Below are positions 8,280-18,080 of a stretch of 64,000 nt of DNA, piece after piece. Source of the DNA: Antarctobacter albus. Its GTDB lineage: Bacteria > Pseudomonadota > Alphaproteobacteria > Rhodobacterales > Rhodobacteraceae. A model generated the notes under the pieces. The model was not told where the DNA came from. It did no database searches and was given only the letters and a program-made list of their open reading frames with translations. Position numbers and translations under genes: made by a program. Each line of letters starts with the position of its first letter. Position 1 is the stretch's first letter. Where the stretch lies: NCBI RefSeq assembly GCF_900101505.1, contig NZ_FMZI01000007.1, forward strand, positions 62,001 through 126,000, written 5' to 3'.

Positions 8280-9242
8280 TCAACCGGCCTTTCCGGGCGA
8301 GGCGACGCGGGCGCGGCGCAGCTTGGACCGCAGGGTCCTGAGCGGTGCCGCCTTGATTCGCACCGGCCATTCGCCAAAGGCGAGCTTTTCGCGCCGCGAG
8401 GCGTGTTTGGCATGGGGGTAAAGCCGTTCGTACCCCAGCGGATCCAGCAGGCTGTTGGCATTGGCCTCGAAGATCTCGATTTCGCGCCCGCTCAGCTCGG
8501 TCTTCCAGGCCTCGGTGCGCACGGAGGCGATCCCGGCGCCGACCAGCGAATGCTGGTGTCTCGTGAACTCGGGGACGTCGTAATTGCCCTGGGCATTGAT
8601 CTCGGCCTCGGTCAGGGTCAGGTCGGGATCGTCGCGCAGGAACCGCATCAACCGTGTCCATTCGGCCAGATCGCCGCTGGCCAGCCGCTCGTAGGTGACG
8701 GTGATGCAGGTGTCGGGGAACATCTGGCTGGCGGCCAGCCCGGCGGAGACCTGCGCCCGCCACCACCAGGCGCCCTCGACCGGGTTGTTCGGACCCCAGC
8801 TGAGTTTCTGGACCGAGGCATAGACCGCGCGGCCGTCGCGGACGATATGCACGAAACGCGCCAGCGGAAAGCTGTCGCGCAGGATGTTGAACAGGCTGAA
8901 GTTGACCGGCGTGTGATCGACCCAGATGCCGGTCGGATGGGTGTCGATCCCCTCGGTAAAGACCAGCCGCGCGAAATAGGGTTCGACCCCTTCGGCAGCG
9001 GCGGCGTCCAGCGCCGCCTGGTCGGGGCGGTCGGTCCAGAGCCGGTAGTAAAAGCTCTTGTCGAGGATGCCTTGCAGCTTGTCCGTGCGGCCCTTGGCAA
9101 AGGCGGCCAGCAGGTCCCGCTTGAACTGGGACTCCGGGGTGACACGACCGTTCAGCAGCGCGCCAAGGCGTTCGCCCAGAAAGGTCGTGCCGCTGCGCGG
9201 GCAGGCGCCGATAAAGACGGGGCGAAGCGGGCAGGCTGTCAT
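8280..9242 (-). CDS. Sulfotransferase 3 of the EPS locus
   Basis: 320 residues, starting MTACPLRPVFIGACPRSGTT. The P-loop-like GACPRSGTTFLGERL and the FVHIVRDGRAVYASV motif (3'-phosphate-binding arginine and serine) are canonical for the Sulfotransfer_3/1 group. The ATG at 9242 overlaps the upstream glycosyltransferase stop as ATGA; an in-frame upstream start at 9290 would overlap 50 bases and is less likely. Arginine/lysine-rich C-terminus. Presumed PAPS-dependent sulfation of EPS intermediate. Confidence 0.88.
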   Translation of the reverse strand: MTACPLRPVFIGACPRSGTTFLGERLGALLNGRVTPESQFKRDLLAAFAKGRTDKLQGILDKSFYYRLWTDRPDQAALDAAAAEGVEPYFARLVFTEGIDTHPTGIWVDHTPVNFSLFNILRDSFPLARFVHIVRDGRAVYASVQKLSWGPNNPVEGAWWWRAQVSAGLAASQMFPDTCITVTYERLASGDLAEWTRLMRFLRDDPDLTLTEAEINAQGNYDVPEFTRHQHSLVGAGIASVRTEAWKTELSGREIEIFEANANSLLDPLGYERLYPHAKHASRREKLAFGEWPVRIKAAPLRTLRSKLRRARVASPGKAG

Positions 9243-10426
9243 GCGCAGACCTTTTCGGATGGGGACCGGTCCAGGGTCGTGGCGATCCATTTCAGCACCT
9301 GCATGCTGCGCCCGTCGCCATCGGTGAGGGCCGCCCGGTCTGCCAGCGCCCGGCGCATCCCCGCCAGGCGGTCGCTGTCAGAGGCGAGGTCGTCCAGCGC
9401 GGCGGCAATCGCGGCGGGGTCGCGCGGATCGACCAGCACCACGCCCTCCGCGGGCACCTGCCAGCGGATGTCGTCGATGTCGGAACTGACCACCGGCAGC
9501 CCGCAGGCCATCGCCTCGGCGATCACGTTGCAGCAGCCCTCGGCCAGTGTCGGCAGGACAAGCACATCCGCCGCGTTCATCCACAGGGGCAGTTGATCGT
9601 GACCGACACTGCCCTGAAACACCTTGCCCGCGAAATCCGGCTTCAGCTCTCCGCTGCCCAGGTAGGCGACCTGCACCGGCGTGCGCATCTGCTTGAGCGC
9701 CGCGTCGACGCGCAGCACGCCCTTGCGGTCCGAAAACCGCCCGACGTAAAGCGCCAGGAATGCCTCGGGATCGAGCCCCAGCTCTGCCCGGCAGGCGGCG
9801 CGGTCGCGCGGGCGAAACAGTGCCGGATCGGGCGCGTTGGGCATCAGTTGCACCTTGTCCGGATCGGCGCCCAGCTCGATGGCCTCGTCCCGCAGGCGCG
9901 GCGAAACGCAGACCACGCCCGTCGCGTCGGCCATGACCGCGCGCCGCTCGGCCAGGATGTGTTTCGGCCCGGTCAGCAAGGTCTTGCTCTCGCCCAGGTC
10001 GACGAAATACGGCTCTCCGGTGATTTTCGAAACCTTGCGCGCCATCGCCCCGGCCGAGATGAACTTGGCATAGATGAAGGCGCCGCGCTCGGCGCCGGTC
10101 ATGGCGGCGACGACGCGCCCGTGGTTGTAACGTCGCATCCTGCGGCGGACCCGTTGCGGCAAGACCCCGCCGAACGGCTGCCCAAGGGTCGGGGCCCAGG
10201 TGACCTTGATGCCGGGCTGAGAGACATCCTGCGCGGGGCGCAACGCGCGCTTGATCCGAAAGCCAAGGGTTTCCACGCTGAAGACGTCGATCTGGCGGGC
10301 CGTCGCGCGCCAGGCGTCGGTCAGGTTGGCCAGGAAACGGCCACGTTCGGGGTGCCGGGGATGCGGGAAAACGGGGGTCACGACCCGTATACGGTCGAAG
10401 CCCGATATGCTCTCGAATTGGCTCAT
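9239..10426 (-). CDS. Family 4 (GT-B) glycosyltransferase
   Basis: 395 residues. N-terminal RIRVVTPVFPHPRHPERGRF is typical of teichuronic-acid/EPS type transferases; the donor domain has LYVGRFSDRKGV and LPTLAEGCCNVIAEAMACGL, with both signature glutamates (AEG and AEA). It is followed downstream (minus strand) by an overlapping sulfotransferase and preceded by a 49-bp gap after the flippase stop, with only a weak ribosome-binding site. Probably one of the repeat-unit assembly enzymes. Confidence 0.92.
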   Translation of the reverse strand: MSQFESISGFDRIRVVTPVFPHPRHPERGRFLANLTDAWRATARQIDVFSVETLGFRIKRALRPAQDVSQPGIKVTWAPTLGQPFGGVLPQRVRRRMRRYNHGRVVAAMTGAERGAFIYAKFISAGAMARKVSKITGEPYFVDLGESKTLLTGPKHILAERRAVMADATGVVCVSPRLRDEAIELGADPDKVQLMPNAPDPALFRPRDRAACRAELGLDPEAFLALYVGRFSDRKGVLRVDAALKQMRTPVQVAYLGSGELKPDFAGKVFQGSVGHDQLPLWMNAADVLVLPTLAEGCCNVIAEAMACGLPVVSSDIDDIRWQVPAEGVVLVDPRDPAAIAAALDDLASDSDRLAGMRRALADRAALTDGDGRSMQVLKWIATTLDRSPSEKVCA

Positions 10427-10475
10427 CTAATACACTTTCGTTCTGGCGCCCCTATACTGGCGCGGGCATGGGGCA

Positions 10476-11717
10476 TCAACCGGACTGGCGGCGCAGGTAA
10501 CCGAAAAAACTGAACGTGTTCACGAGCTTCATGGTGGACATGGAGGCGGCGACACCGATCACCGCGTAGATGGGATCGGCCATGACTGCCGCCAACCCGA
10601 TGGCCAGCACGGCGACCGCGAAACCGGCGAGATTTGCGATCAGGTTCTTCTTTTCGTTGCCGCTCATGGCCAGCATGGCGCCGACCGGCCCGGCAAAGAC
10701 ATGCACCGCGGCCCCGACCATGATGATGGTCGCGAACAGTTCGAACGGCGGGTCCGTCGGAAAGGGCAGCGGCACCAGCGCATAGGCCAGCAGCAGGAAG
10801 GCCACACCGGCCAATCCCAGCGCCAGGCTGAACACCAGCATCCGGCGGTAGAGATTGCGCAGCTGGCGTGCGTTCTTGCCCGGCACGATGGGCATGACGT
10901 AGACGCGGCCCGGTTCGTTGAGATAGGTCAACAGGCTGCCAAATCGGTTGGCCAAGGCAAAGACGCCGGTGACCGTGGGTCCAAACAGCGCCGCGATGGC
11001 CAGTGTCGTGCCGTGCCCGTTGAAGGAGCTCAGCGTCTGGTAACCCAGGACGTGCCACTGGTCGCTGCCCAGCAACAGCCGGTAGCGGAACCCGGGCGCC
11101 CGTGCGGCGCGGCACTCGGCCAGGAAGGGGCGCAGCAGCAGGGCAAAGACCACGGACGAGGCCACGTAGCCCAGCGTCAGGAAGGCCAGCGCCGCGAAAT
11201 GGCCGGTTTCGCCGAACTTGCTTTCGAACAGGACCGAAAGCCCGAAGAGCGCCACGCTGATGCCCACCGGCAGCGCATTGGCAAAAAGCGAGACCTGCAC
11301 CTGTTTCTTTTGCGCCAGCAGGATACGCGACAGGATCATCGAACAGTTGAAGGCGGTGACAAAACCCAGGAAGATCAGGCTTTCCAGCGGCGGCCAGCTG
11401 CGCAGGATCAACACGCCGATCAGCGCCAGCGCCACGCCCCCCGCCAGGACAGAGGTCAACAGCGCCGACAGCAGGTAGTCTAGGAACTTCTCGCGCAGGA
11501 TCTCGGGGCTGACCTTGTAGTAGCGCACCAGGATATTGTCCGCGGCCAGCCGCGCGATCAGGCAGGTAAAGACCTGCGCGCTGAGATAGGTCGAGACGAG
11601 ACCGAAGCTGGTGGTGCCCAAGGCCGTTGCCCAGAGCGTCGTCTGGGCCAGCGACAGGGTGATGATGACCAGGCGCAACGACAGGATCCGCGTCGCGAAA
11701 CCAATCATTTTCTTCAT
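10476..11717 (-). CDS. Polysaccharide flippase (Wzx-like, MOP superfamily)
   Basis: 413 residues, almost entirely hydrophobic, with about 12 predicted membrane helices spaced along the chain, beginning MKKMIGFATRILSLRLVIIT. The pattern (helices joined by short basic loops such as LLRPFLAECRAARAPGFRYR and NARQLRNLYRR) fits the oligosaccharide flippase family that moves undecaprenyl-linked repeat units across the inner membrane. The ATG at 11717 overlaps the polymerase stop as ATGA; the frame is open upstream but only as the wrong frame of the polymerase gene. With the neighbouring polymerase and the Wzc-type protein it makes a Wzx/Wzy-dependent export pathway. Confidence 0.85.
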   Translation of the reverse strand: MKKMIGFATRILSLRLVIITLSLAQTTLWATALGTTSFGLVSTYLSAQVFTCLIARLAADNILVRYYKVSPEILREKFLDYLLSALLTSVLAGGVALALIGVLILRSWPPLESLIFLGFVTAFNCSMILSRILLAQKKQVQVSLFANALPVGISVALFGLSVLFESKFGETGHFAALAFLTLGYVASSVVFALLLRPFLAECRAARAPGFRYRLLLGSDQWHVLGYQTLSSFNGHGTTLAIAALFGPTVTGVFALANRFGSLLTYLNEPGRVYVMPIVPGKNARQLRNLYRRMLVFSLALGLAGVAFLLLAYALVPLPFPTDPPFELFATIIMVGAAVHVFAGPVGAMLAMSGNEKKNLIANLAGFAVAVLAIGLAAVMADPIYAVIGVAASMSTMKLVNTFSFFGYLRRQSG

Positions 11718-12946
11718 GCGGAATATCCCTGCCCGACGACGCGGGATGGCGCGGGGACGGGTCTGTCCCTCGGGCTGGTCTGCCCCGGCATGACCGCGAT
11801 CACGAGGAAGATGAAGACGGCCTGCGGAAAGTAGAAGGTACTGCGCAGCAGCAGCAGGACCATCGCCAGGGCAAGGCCCCGGCGGCCCAGCCGCCGCCAG
11901 GCGATCAGCGTGATCAGAAACACTGCCAGCGCGCCGGTCAGCCCGCCGTGGAACACCATGTAGAACGCAAAGCCAAGCGACTGGGCATAACCGCAATAGT
12001 CGCAGACGTCATGGCGGTTGCCGATGAGCGTATCGACCACATTGCGCCCGGTCACGTCACCGATCAGGCGCCCCTTGGACAGGATGCTGCCGTCCGAGGC
12101 GCCCTGCGTGTCCAGCCGGTAGATCAGGTAATCCAGCGTCGGCAGCCCGATCATCGGCCCCACCTGGATCAGCAGGAAAGCGGCGCCGACCAGGGCCAGG
12201 ACCGAGATGATCAGGTTCTTGGCGTTCAGCCGGTTGGCCAGCAGGATCGAGATGGTCAGGATCATCGCCATCACCACCGAGGTCAGCGACAGCGTGCTGG
12301 TCAGCGTGACCACTGTCAGCCAGTGGAACCAGTTGGGCTTGCGGTCGCCCAGCATGGACAGCACCGCCAGCGCGGCGAGATTGGCGGCAAAGTTGCCGGG
12401 CTCTGCCTGGTGCCCTGCGTAGCGGGCAAAGCCCCAGGTATAGGTCGTCTCGTCCCGGCCGGCGCCGCCATAGTTGAACACCGTGGGATCGAAGGGCAGA
12501 CCCAGCTGCCCGGCAAGGATGATCTCGCCATAGTAGAGCCCGACGTTCAAGATCGCCGCGTAATAGGCATATTTTGGCAGGTTTCGGATCAGCGGCTCGA
12601 TCGGGATGAGCAGGAAGAGTGCCGCGAAAAGGGTAAAGACCACCGCGTATTGCAACCCGTTGATCGACAGGCAGGCAAGGAACACCACGGTGCAGATCAC
12701 CACGTAGGCGTCCTTCCGCAGCCGCATCCGGCGTGGCGGATCGGCCAGGTTCAGCAGCACCAGGCAGATCAGCGCCAACGGCGTGTAATACAGAAGATAC
12801 CCGGTGGCGCCGCCCAGGACCGACTGGGTGAAGGTGATGAACAGAAAGGCGGTGCCAAAGATGTCGGCCGCCAGGTTGCGGTTGCGGCCGTCCGGTCGTG
12901 GGGCGGGGCCGTCACCGGGGCCGGCTATCGCGGCCGGAGGTCTCAT
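11714..12946 (-). CDS. O-antigen/EPS polymerase-like membrane protein (Wzy-like)
   Basis: 410 residues with about ten hydrophobic helices and a large loop (about residues 260-310, GASDGSILSKGRLIGDVTGR) between late helices, as in Wzy and O-antigen ligase families. The loop contains conserved-looking arginine residues, but primary sequence in this family is poorly conserved, so the call rests on topology and position between the flippase and a sulfotransferase. It would polymerise repeat units on the periplasmic side. Four-base overlaps on both sides (12943-12946 and 11714-11717). Confidence 0.72.
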   Translation of the reverse strand: MRPPAAIAGPGDGPAPRPDGRNRNLAADIFGTAFLFITFTQSVLGGATGYLLYYTPLALICLVLLNLADPPRRMRLRKDAYVVICTVVFLACLSINGLQYAVVFTLFAALFLLIPIEPLIRNLPKYAYYAAILNVGLYYGEIILAGQLGLPFDPTVFNYGGAGRDETTYTWGFARYAGHQAEPGNFAANLAALAVLSMLGDRKPNWFHWLTVVTLTSTLSLTSVVMAMILTISILLANRLNAKNLIISVLALVGAAFLLIQVGPMIGLPTLDYLIYRLDTQGASDGSILSKGRLIGDVTGRNVVDTLIGNRHDVCDYCGYAQSLGFAFYMVFHGGLTGALAVFLITLIAWRRLGRRGLALAMVLLLLRSTFYFPQAVFIFLVIAVMPGQTSPRDRPVPAPSRVVGQGYSA

Positions 12947-13716
12947 GATTGCGCTGCGGCGGGTTCGGCCCGCGCCGGTTCGGGATCGTCCCAGGGCCAG
13001 CGCCGGGTGCGCAGACCGCTTTCGAAGTCATAGCCGAAAAAGGCGATGTCCTCGCCAAAGGCCGCCTCAAAAAGTTCGCGCGCCTCGGCGTCGAAATAAT
13101 CGCGGTAGTCGCGCCGTTTCTTGTTCATGTTGGTCTTGGGCATTTCCTGCCTGGGCAGGCCAAGATGGTCGAGAAGCGCGGCAAGCCCCTGGTCCAGTTC
13201 CTCGTAGAACAGGATGCGGTCCACCGCCAGGCGTCCGTCCTCATGCGCGATCAGGCTGTGCTGCTGACGGACGATATGAACGAAGTCATGCCCCAGCCAG
13301 TCACGCCGCTGCGCGGACACGCCCTTGAGCGCCCAGGACAGGTTGCGGGCCCAGCGGCTGCCGAATTCCACAGCATGCGCGCGGCGTGCGGCCATGCTCT
13401 GATCCGGCAGAAAGACGTTGCGCAGGCTGATCGTTTCCTGCGGCAGGCAGCGCAGGACATCCTTGATCGGGCGGTGTTTCGAACGCTTGCAGTAAAGCCA
13501 GCCGGAAACGAACCGGTCCCAGGGATTCCGCACGATGGTGAACTTGAAATACTCCCGAACCTCGGGCGCGGTGTTCCACTCCTTCGACAGCAGGCCGTCG
13601 CTCAGGTAGGAACTGTTCCGGCTGCCCAGCTCGAAGTCCGGGAACACCCGTTTGACCGAGGTCCCGGCGGCCTTTTTCTGGTGGACGAAAATGCAGCGCG
13701 CTTCGTGCGAAATCAT
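12943..13716 (-). CDS. Sulfotransferase 4 of the EPS locus (Sulfotransfer_2 type)
   Basis: 257 residues from the ATG at 13716. CIFVHQKKAAGTSVKRVF (about 8-25) is the FxHxxKxAGTS loop of carbohydrate sulfotransferases, and KFTIVRNPWDRFVSGWLYC is the 3'-phosphate motif RNPxDR...S; FVHIVRQQHSL and the later FYEELDQGL also fit the family. The frame is open to 13815 with no good alternative ribosome-binding site; the added residues are low complexity, so the shorter form is preferred. It is the first gene of the overlapping run that extends down to 2928. Confidence 0.87.
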   Translation of the reverse strand: MISHEARCIFVHQKKAAGTSVKRVFPDFELGSRNSSYLSDGLLSKEWNTAPEVREYFKFTIVRNPWDRFVSGWLYCKRSKHRPIKDVLRCLPQETISLRNVFLPDQSMAARRAHAVEFGSRWARNLSWALKGVSAQRRDWLGHDFVHIVRQQHSLIAHEDGRLAVDRILFYEELDQGLAALLDHLGLPRQEMPKTNMNKKRRDYRDYFDAEARELFEAAFGEDIAFFGYDFESGLRTRRWPWDDPEPARAEPAAAQS

Positions 13717-13962
13717 CTTGGCGAACAAAGCCTCTTGGTTGTCAAAACCCGAAACCGGTGTTGCGGTCGATGCCTGTCCGCCGCCCTGCCGGCCCGGGTC
13801 GAATCGTCCCGGCAATTATTTCTTTTCCAGCGTCACTCAACACGGATCGAATGGCCCGGCAAGCTGCCGCAACGTCGCTGGCGCCCCACTCCGCGGCTCG
13901 CGGCTCCCGGCGCCCAAGAGTTTGGCAGAGCAGGCCGCCAACCGGCAAGCCCTTGCCGATCT

Positions 13963-15897
13963 TCAGTTCACCGGCAGCCAGTTCCGCTCGGCCGCGACAC
14001 GGCCGAAATGCTGTGCGCCTTCGATCGTCCAGTGGCCGTAATCATACATGGTTTTCATGCCCTCAGGTGTCGCGATGGCGCAGGTCTTGGCCGCGTCCTC
14101 GCAGATAAGGTCATGACGTGACAGGTAGGTGACACCAAGCGCGCCGGCCAGGTCCCGCAGCCGCGCGTTCCGGTCCCGCACCTGGGTGGCCTGGGCCCCG
14201 AAAGCGATCTCGTTGGCCCGGTCGAGGTTGCCCTTGCCGTGGTACTGCAGCATGTACCAGTCAAAGATCGGCTGCTCCCCCGGAGAGATGAACTCGACCG
14301 TGTTGCCGACCACGATCACCTCCTTGCCATCGGCCTTCATCCGCTCGATCACCGGCGGCAGCAGGGTCTCGAACTCGGTGTTGTAGCGCGGCGCCAGCAG
14401 GATGATGTCGGCGGCCTTGTAGTTCGGCGCATCGGTCAGCTCCTGCATCTGCTCCGCCGGGAACTGACCGTCGAGGCCAAAGCGGGCGAATTCGTACCCA
14501 GGGAACAGGGCGCGGTTCAGGTAGAGCGCGTTGAACATGTCCTTGCTGTGAGAGTTCCCGACCACCAGCACGTTGCGCCGCGCGTCGTCGCCGAACCACA
14601 GCTGCGTGGCCTCGTTGCGTGACGGTTCATGTGCGTTCCAGGCGCCGATCTCTTCACCGCCGGCAAGCTGTGCAAGCGGCGTCCAGGACACGTCGCGCAG
14701 GCGTTCGTTGTCGAAATCGTTGGGCCCGTAGATCTCTGCCAGCTCGGCGGCGCGGCCCTGGGTCAGCAGGGTCGTGCGCTCGCTCAGCCCGTAAAAGCCC
14801 GCGACCAGGGCCACCGCGCCGGTCATCGACAGCGCAAAGGCCCGCGATCCCAGCGTCCGGCGAAACGGGGTTTCTACGATGTGATAACCGATCCAGGACA
14901 GCGCAAAGGTCAGTGCGATCCACAGGGCCATGTCGGCGGCGCCGGGTGTTTCGACGCTGCTCAGCCGCCCGAAGGCGAAGATCGGGAAATGCCAGAGGTA
15001 CAAGGAGTAGGACAGGCGTCCAACCCAGACCATCGGTCCGCTGGACAGCAGGCGGGTGACGATCAGGCCGGGCCCCGCGCAGTAGATCAACGCGCAGGTC
15101 GCCAGCACCACGGGCACCGTCGGCAGACCCGGATGGGCCAGGCCCGCCAGGTCGAATGTCAGCATGCACCCGACCAGAAAGACCAGCGCCAGCGGTTGCA
15201 CGATCCGCGCCACGGATCCGCGCCCGTCCTGCTGGCGGGCCGGGATCATGGCCATGATCGCCCCGGCCAGCAGTTCCCAGGCCCGGCTGACCGGAGAAAA
15301 GAACGAGAAATCGGCCCGGAGCTGAGTGGTTGCCACGGACAGCGCCAGGCTGACGACGAAAAGCGCGACAAGGACGCTCAACAGCCCCCTGCGCGACATG
15401 CGCGGCAGAACCAGCGCCATGAAGGCGGGAAAGAACAGGTAGAACTGCTCCTCGATCGACAGGCTCCAGGTGTGCAGGAAGGGCTGTAGCAGCCCGGATT
15501 GCGCGCCGTATTCTTTCAGCTCGAAGAACCAGAAGAAATTGCTGAAGAACAGAAGGGCCGCCATCAGCGACTGGGCAAAGCGCTCGATCTCGCTGGGCAG
15601 GAGCAGAAAGAAGGCGACCGGCAGGCTGCAGATCATGACCAGCAGCAGGGGCGGCATGATCCTGCGGACCCGGCGCAGGTAGAACCCGGCCAGAGAGACG
15701 CGCCGCTCGCGCTCGAACTCGGCGATCAGGATGCGGGTGATCAGGAACCCGGAGATCACGAAGAAGATGTCCACGCCAAGAAAGCCGCCCTTGAACAGCA
15801 CCTCGCCGCCCAGCGAAATCTTGAGGTGGTAGACAAGCACGCTCAACACGGCCAGGGCGCGCAGGCCGTCGATCTCGGGGCGGTATCTGATGCTCAT
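13963..15897 (-). CDS. O-acyltransferase, OafA type, with C-terminal SGNH domain (first copy)
   Basis: 644 residues. The Acyltransferase_3 domain begins YRPEIDGLRALAV (R/K-x10-H region with VLVYH) and has GVDIFFVISGFLITRIL, then LHTWSLSIEEQFYLFFP, with about ten membrane helices. The C-terminal periplasmic SGNH domain shows VVGNSHSKDM near residue 443 (the nucleophile-serine block) and a terminal HWTIEGAQHFG carrying the catalytic-histidine region. These enzymes acylate, usually acetylate, sugars of surface polysaccharides. It lies 246 bp upstream of sulfotransferase 4 and 33 bp downstream of a second copy. Confidence 0.92.
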   Translation of the reverse strand: MSIRYRPEIDGLRALAVLSVLVYHLKISLGGEVLFKGGFLGVDIFFVISGFLITRILIAEFERERRVSLAGFYLRRVRRIMPPLLLVMICSLPVAFFLLLPSEIERFAQSLMAALLFFSNFFWFFELKEYGAQSGLLQPFLHTWSLSIEEQFYLFFPAFMALVLPRMSRRGLLSVLVALFVVSLALSVATTQLRADFSFFSPVSRAWELLAGAIMAMIPARQQDGRGSVARIVQPLALVFLVGCMLTFDLAGLAHPGLPTVPVVLATCALIYCAGPGLIVTRLLSSGPMVWVGRLSYSLYLWHFPIFAFGRLSSVETPGAADMALWIALTFALSWIGYHIVETPFRRTLGSRAFALSMTGAVALVAGFYGLSERTTLLTQGRAAELAEIYGPNDFDNERLRDVSWTPLAQLAGGEEIGAWNAHEPSRNEATQLWFGDDARRNVLVVGNSHSKDMFNALYLNRALFPGYEFARFGLDGQFPAEQMQELTDAPNYKAADIILLAPRYNTEFETLLPPVIERMKADGKEVIVVGNTVEFISPGEQPIFDWYMLQYHGKGNLDRANEIAFGAQATQVRDRNARLRDLAGALGVTYLSRHDLICEDAAKTCAIATPEGMKTMYDYGHWTIEGAQHFGRVAAERNWLPVN

Positions 15898-15930
15898 ACC
15901 TGCAGTCCTGTCGTCATGTGCTGGCCCGTG

Positions 15931-17796
15931 TCAGTCGGCGACCCGGGCGGTCTTTGCGCGAGCCGCATCGGTCAGACCCTGTCGGTAGGCCGCTTCGATC
16001 CGGTTGCGCAGCCGGGTTGTGGCAAGATCGGACAGGTGCCGTTCGTCCCGGAACATCTGGTTGCCCTGGGCGTCCAGGAACAGGACCTCGCCGGTTTCGC
16101 GGACAAAGGGGCTGGCCACGTCGACATAGGTGACACGCTCGCCGGCCAGGCCCGAGAGATGTGCATTGACCTCGGACCGGCGCAGGCGGTCGGCCTCCGG
16201 CTCGGCAAAGGGCGGGCGGGCGCCGTCGCGCATTGCCGCGCGCGTGGCGTCGGGCGGCAGCGCGGGCAACTGTCCCAGGATCACCACATGTCCGGCATGG
16301 GGCAGCAGCTTTTGCAGGGCCAGGTCGGCGCGGCCTTCCTGCCCGCCGGACAGCTTGCCCGACCAGTGGTTCGCCAGGATCACGACATCGGGCCGCGTCC
16401 GTTCGATGAACCCCAGGCTGTTGCGCCAGAGCGCGGGGTCCTTGCCCTCGGTCACCGGCAGGCTGTTCTTGCCCGCGACGCTCAGAACATGCAGCGTGCA
16501 GCCAAGGTCATGGCACATGTCGCGCAGCGTACGGCCAAAGTTCGACCCGATGCTGTCCCCGGCCAGCACCACAATGGGCGCGCCCTGCGGACCCGGGTAA
16601 AGCTTGCCACCCTCGGCGGCCTCGGTCACGCTGCTGTTGACGTAGAATTCCTTGCGGATCCACAGCCCGGCAGGCACCGACAGCGCCAGCACCACGGCAA
16701 ACCCGGCAAAGACCGGCAGCCGCAGGTCCGGCCGGTTCAGGGTCCGCCGCGCAGGCGTTTCCAGCAGCGCGTAGGTCGCCAGTGTCAGGGCCAGCGTAAC
16801 GACCACTTTCAGCCCGTGGCGCAACAGGTCGCTTTCGGCAAAAAGCGCATAGTCGACAAGGCTGAAGACCGGCCAGTGCCAGAGGTAGAGCGAATAGGAA
16901 ATCTTGCCGATGGCCACCATTGGGCCCGAGGCCAGCAACCGCTGGCCGGGATAGGCGCCCCGGGTGCCGGCCAGCAGCAGCGCCGCGGTTCCGGCGACCG
17001 GCAGCAGGGCAACATAGCCCGGAAAGGCCAAGCCCTCGTGCAGGACCACAAGGCTGGCGGCGACCGCGGCCAGCCCCGCCAGCGCCAGGCCGGGTCGCAG
17101 AGCTGGCGGCAGGTGGCCCATCCGCCCGTTGGCGACAAAGGCGGCAAGGCCGCCAAGCCCCAGCTCCCAGGCCCGGAACGGCAGCAGGAAGAAAGCCGCC
17201 TTCGCGTTGACGAAGGTCATGGCGATGCAGGCCGCCAGGCTCAGTGCCGTGATCGCCAACAGGACGCGCGCGATGACCCTTGCTCCGAACCGGCCCAGCA
17301 TCATCAGCATCAGCGGGTAGATCAGGTAGTATTGTTCCTCGACCGAGAGCGACCAGAAATGCAGGAAGGGCTGCGAGTCGGGCGAGATGTCGAAGTAGTT
17401 GCCCTGGAAATAGAACTTGATGTTGGCGACGGACAGCAGGGCGGCGGCGGAATTGACCCCGGCCGAGGCGTATTCCTGCGCGATGTAGATGAACCGGGCG
17501 GCGATCAGCGTCGCCACGACGACGACGATCATCGCCGGGAACAGGCGCGCGACCCGCCTTTGATAGAACGTGCCCAGGCGGATGCCGTCGCGTTCCAGGT
17601 CGTTCATCAGGATGCTGGTGATCAGGAATCCCGAGATCACAAAGAAGATGTCGACCCCGATGAAACCGCCCGGCAACCAATGCGGATCGAGATGGAAGAC
17701 AAAGACCGATCCGACGGCGATTGCGCGCAGGCCGTCAATGTCACGGCGATAGGAAACCGAAAACCCGCCCGTTCCGGGGCTACTGTCCGTGCTCAT
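15931..17796 (-). CDS. O-acyltransferase, OafA type, with C-terminal SGNH domain (second copy)
   Basis: 621 residues from the ATG at 17796, which has GAGG about 12 bases ahead; a GTG at 17814 is an alternative. YRRDIDGLRAIAVGSVFVFH, GVDIFFVISGFLITSILM and LHFWSLSVEEQYYLIYP are the Acyltransferase_3 landmarks, and VVLAGDSIGSNFGRTL near residue 412 is the SGNH nucleophile block; HLSDLATTRL carries the terminal histidine. It has the same architecture as the adjacent gene but is clearly diverged from it, so the two probably modify different positions or sugars. Confidence 0.92.
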   Translation of the reverse strand: MSTDSSPGTGGFSVSYRRDIDGLRAIAVGSVFVFHLDPHWLPGGFIGVDIFFVISGFLITSILMNDLERDGIRLGTFYQRRVARLFPAMIVVVVATLIAARFIYIAQEYASAGVNSAAALLSVANIKFYFQGNYFDISPDSQPFLHFWSLSVEEQYYLIYPLMLMMLGRFGARVIARVLLAITALSLAACIAMTFVNAKAAFFLLPFRAWELGLGGLAAFVANGRMGHLPPALRPGLALAGLAAVAASLVVLHEGLAFPGYVALLPVAGTAALLLAGTRGAYPGQRLLASGPMVAIGKISYSLYLWHWPVFSLVDYALFAESDLLRHGLKVVVTLALTLATYALLETPARRTLNRPDLRLPVFAGFAVVLALSVPAGLWIRKEFYVNSSVTEAAEGGKLYPGPQGAPIVVLAGDSIGSNFGRTLRDMCHDLGCTLHVLSVAGKNSLPVTEGKDPALWRNSLGFIERTRPDVVILANHWSGKLSGGQEGRADLALQKLLPHAGHVVILGQLPALPPDATRAAMRDGARPPFAEPEADRLRRSEVNAHLSGLAGERVTYVDVASPFVRETGEVLFLDAQGNQMFRDERHLSDLATTRLRNRIEAAYRQGLTDAARAKTARVAD

Positions 17797-18004
17797 GTTG
17801 GGCGCCAACCTCACTGACGGTCAATAACTTGCTCTTCGAGTCGATAGGTGGAAGCAAAATCAATTAGTTGCGCAGAAACTTGCGCGGAAACCCACCGCGC
17901 TTTCCCTACCAGTTGCCCTTGCAGCGATCAATACCTGCACTGCCGACCCAGGGGAACGGAAACTTGGTCCGCTCAGGGGGGCAGGCGGGCAGTTGCACAA
18001 GAAA

Positions 18005-18030
18005 GGGGCGGATGGAAATCCATCCGCCCC
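18005..18030 (-). terminator. Hairpin after the tailspike-like gene
   Basis: Perfect 11-bp G+C-rich stem (18005-18015 with 18020-18030) with a 4-base loop, 50 bases beyond the stop codon on the minus strand. On that strand the stem is followed by TTTC, a short T run, so it is a reasonable intrinsic terminator. Confidence 0.75.
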
Positions 18031-18080
18031 AAGGCCCCGGTCAGCTCCGTCGCCGGATAGGCATCGCCCGGCGCGTTCGG

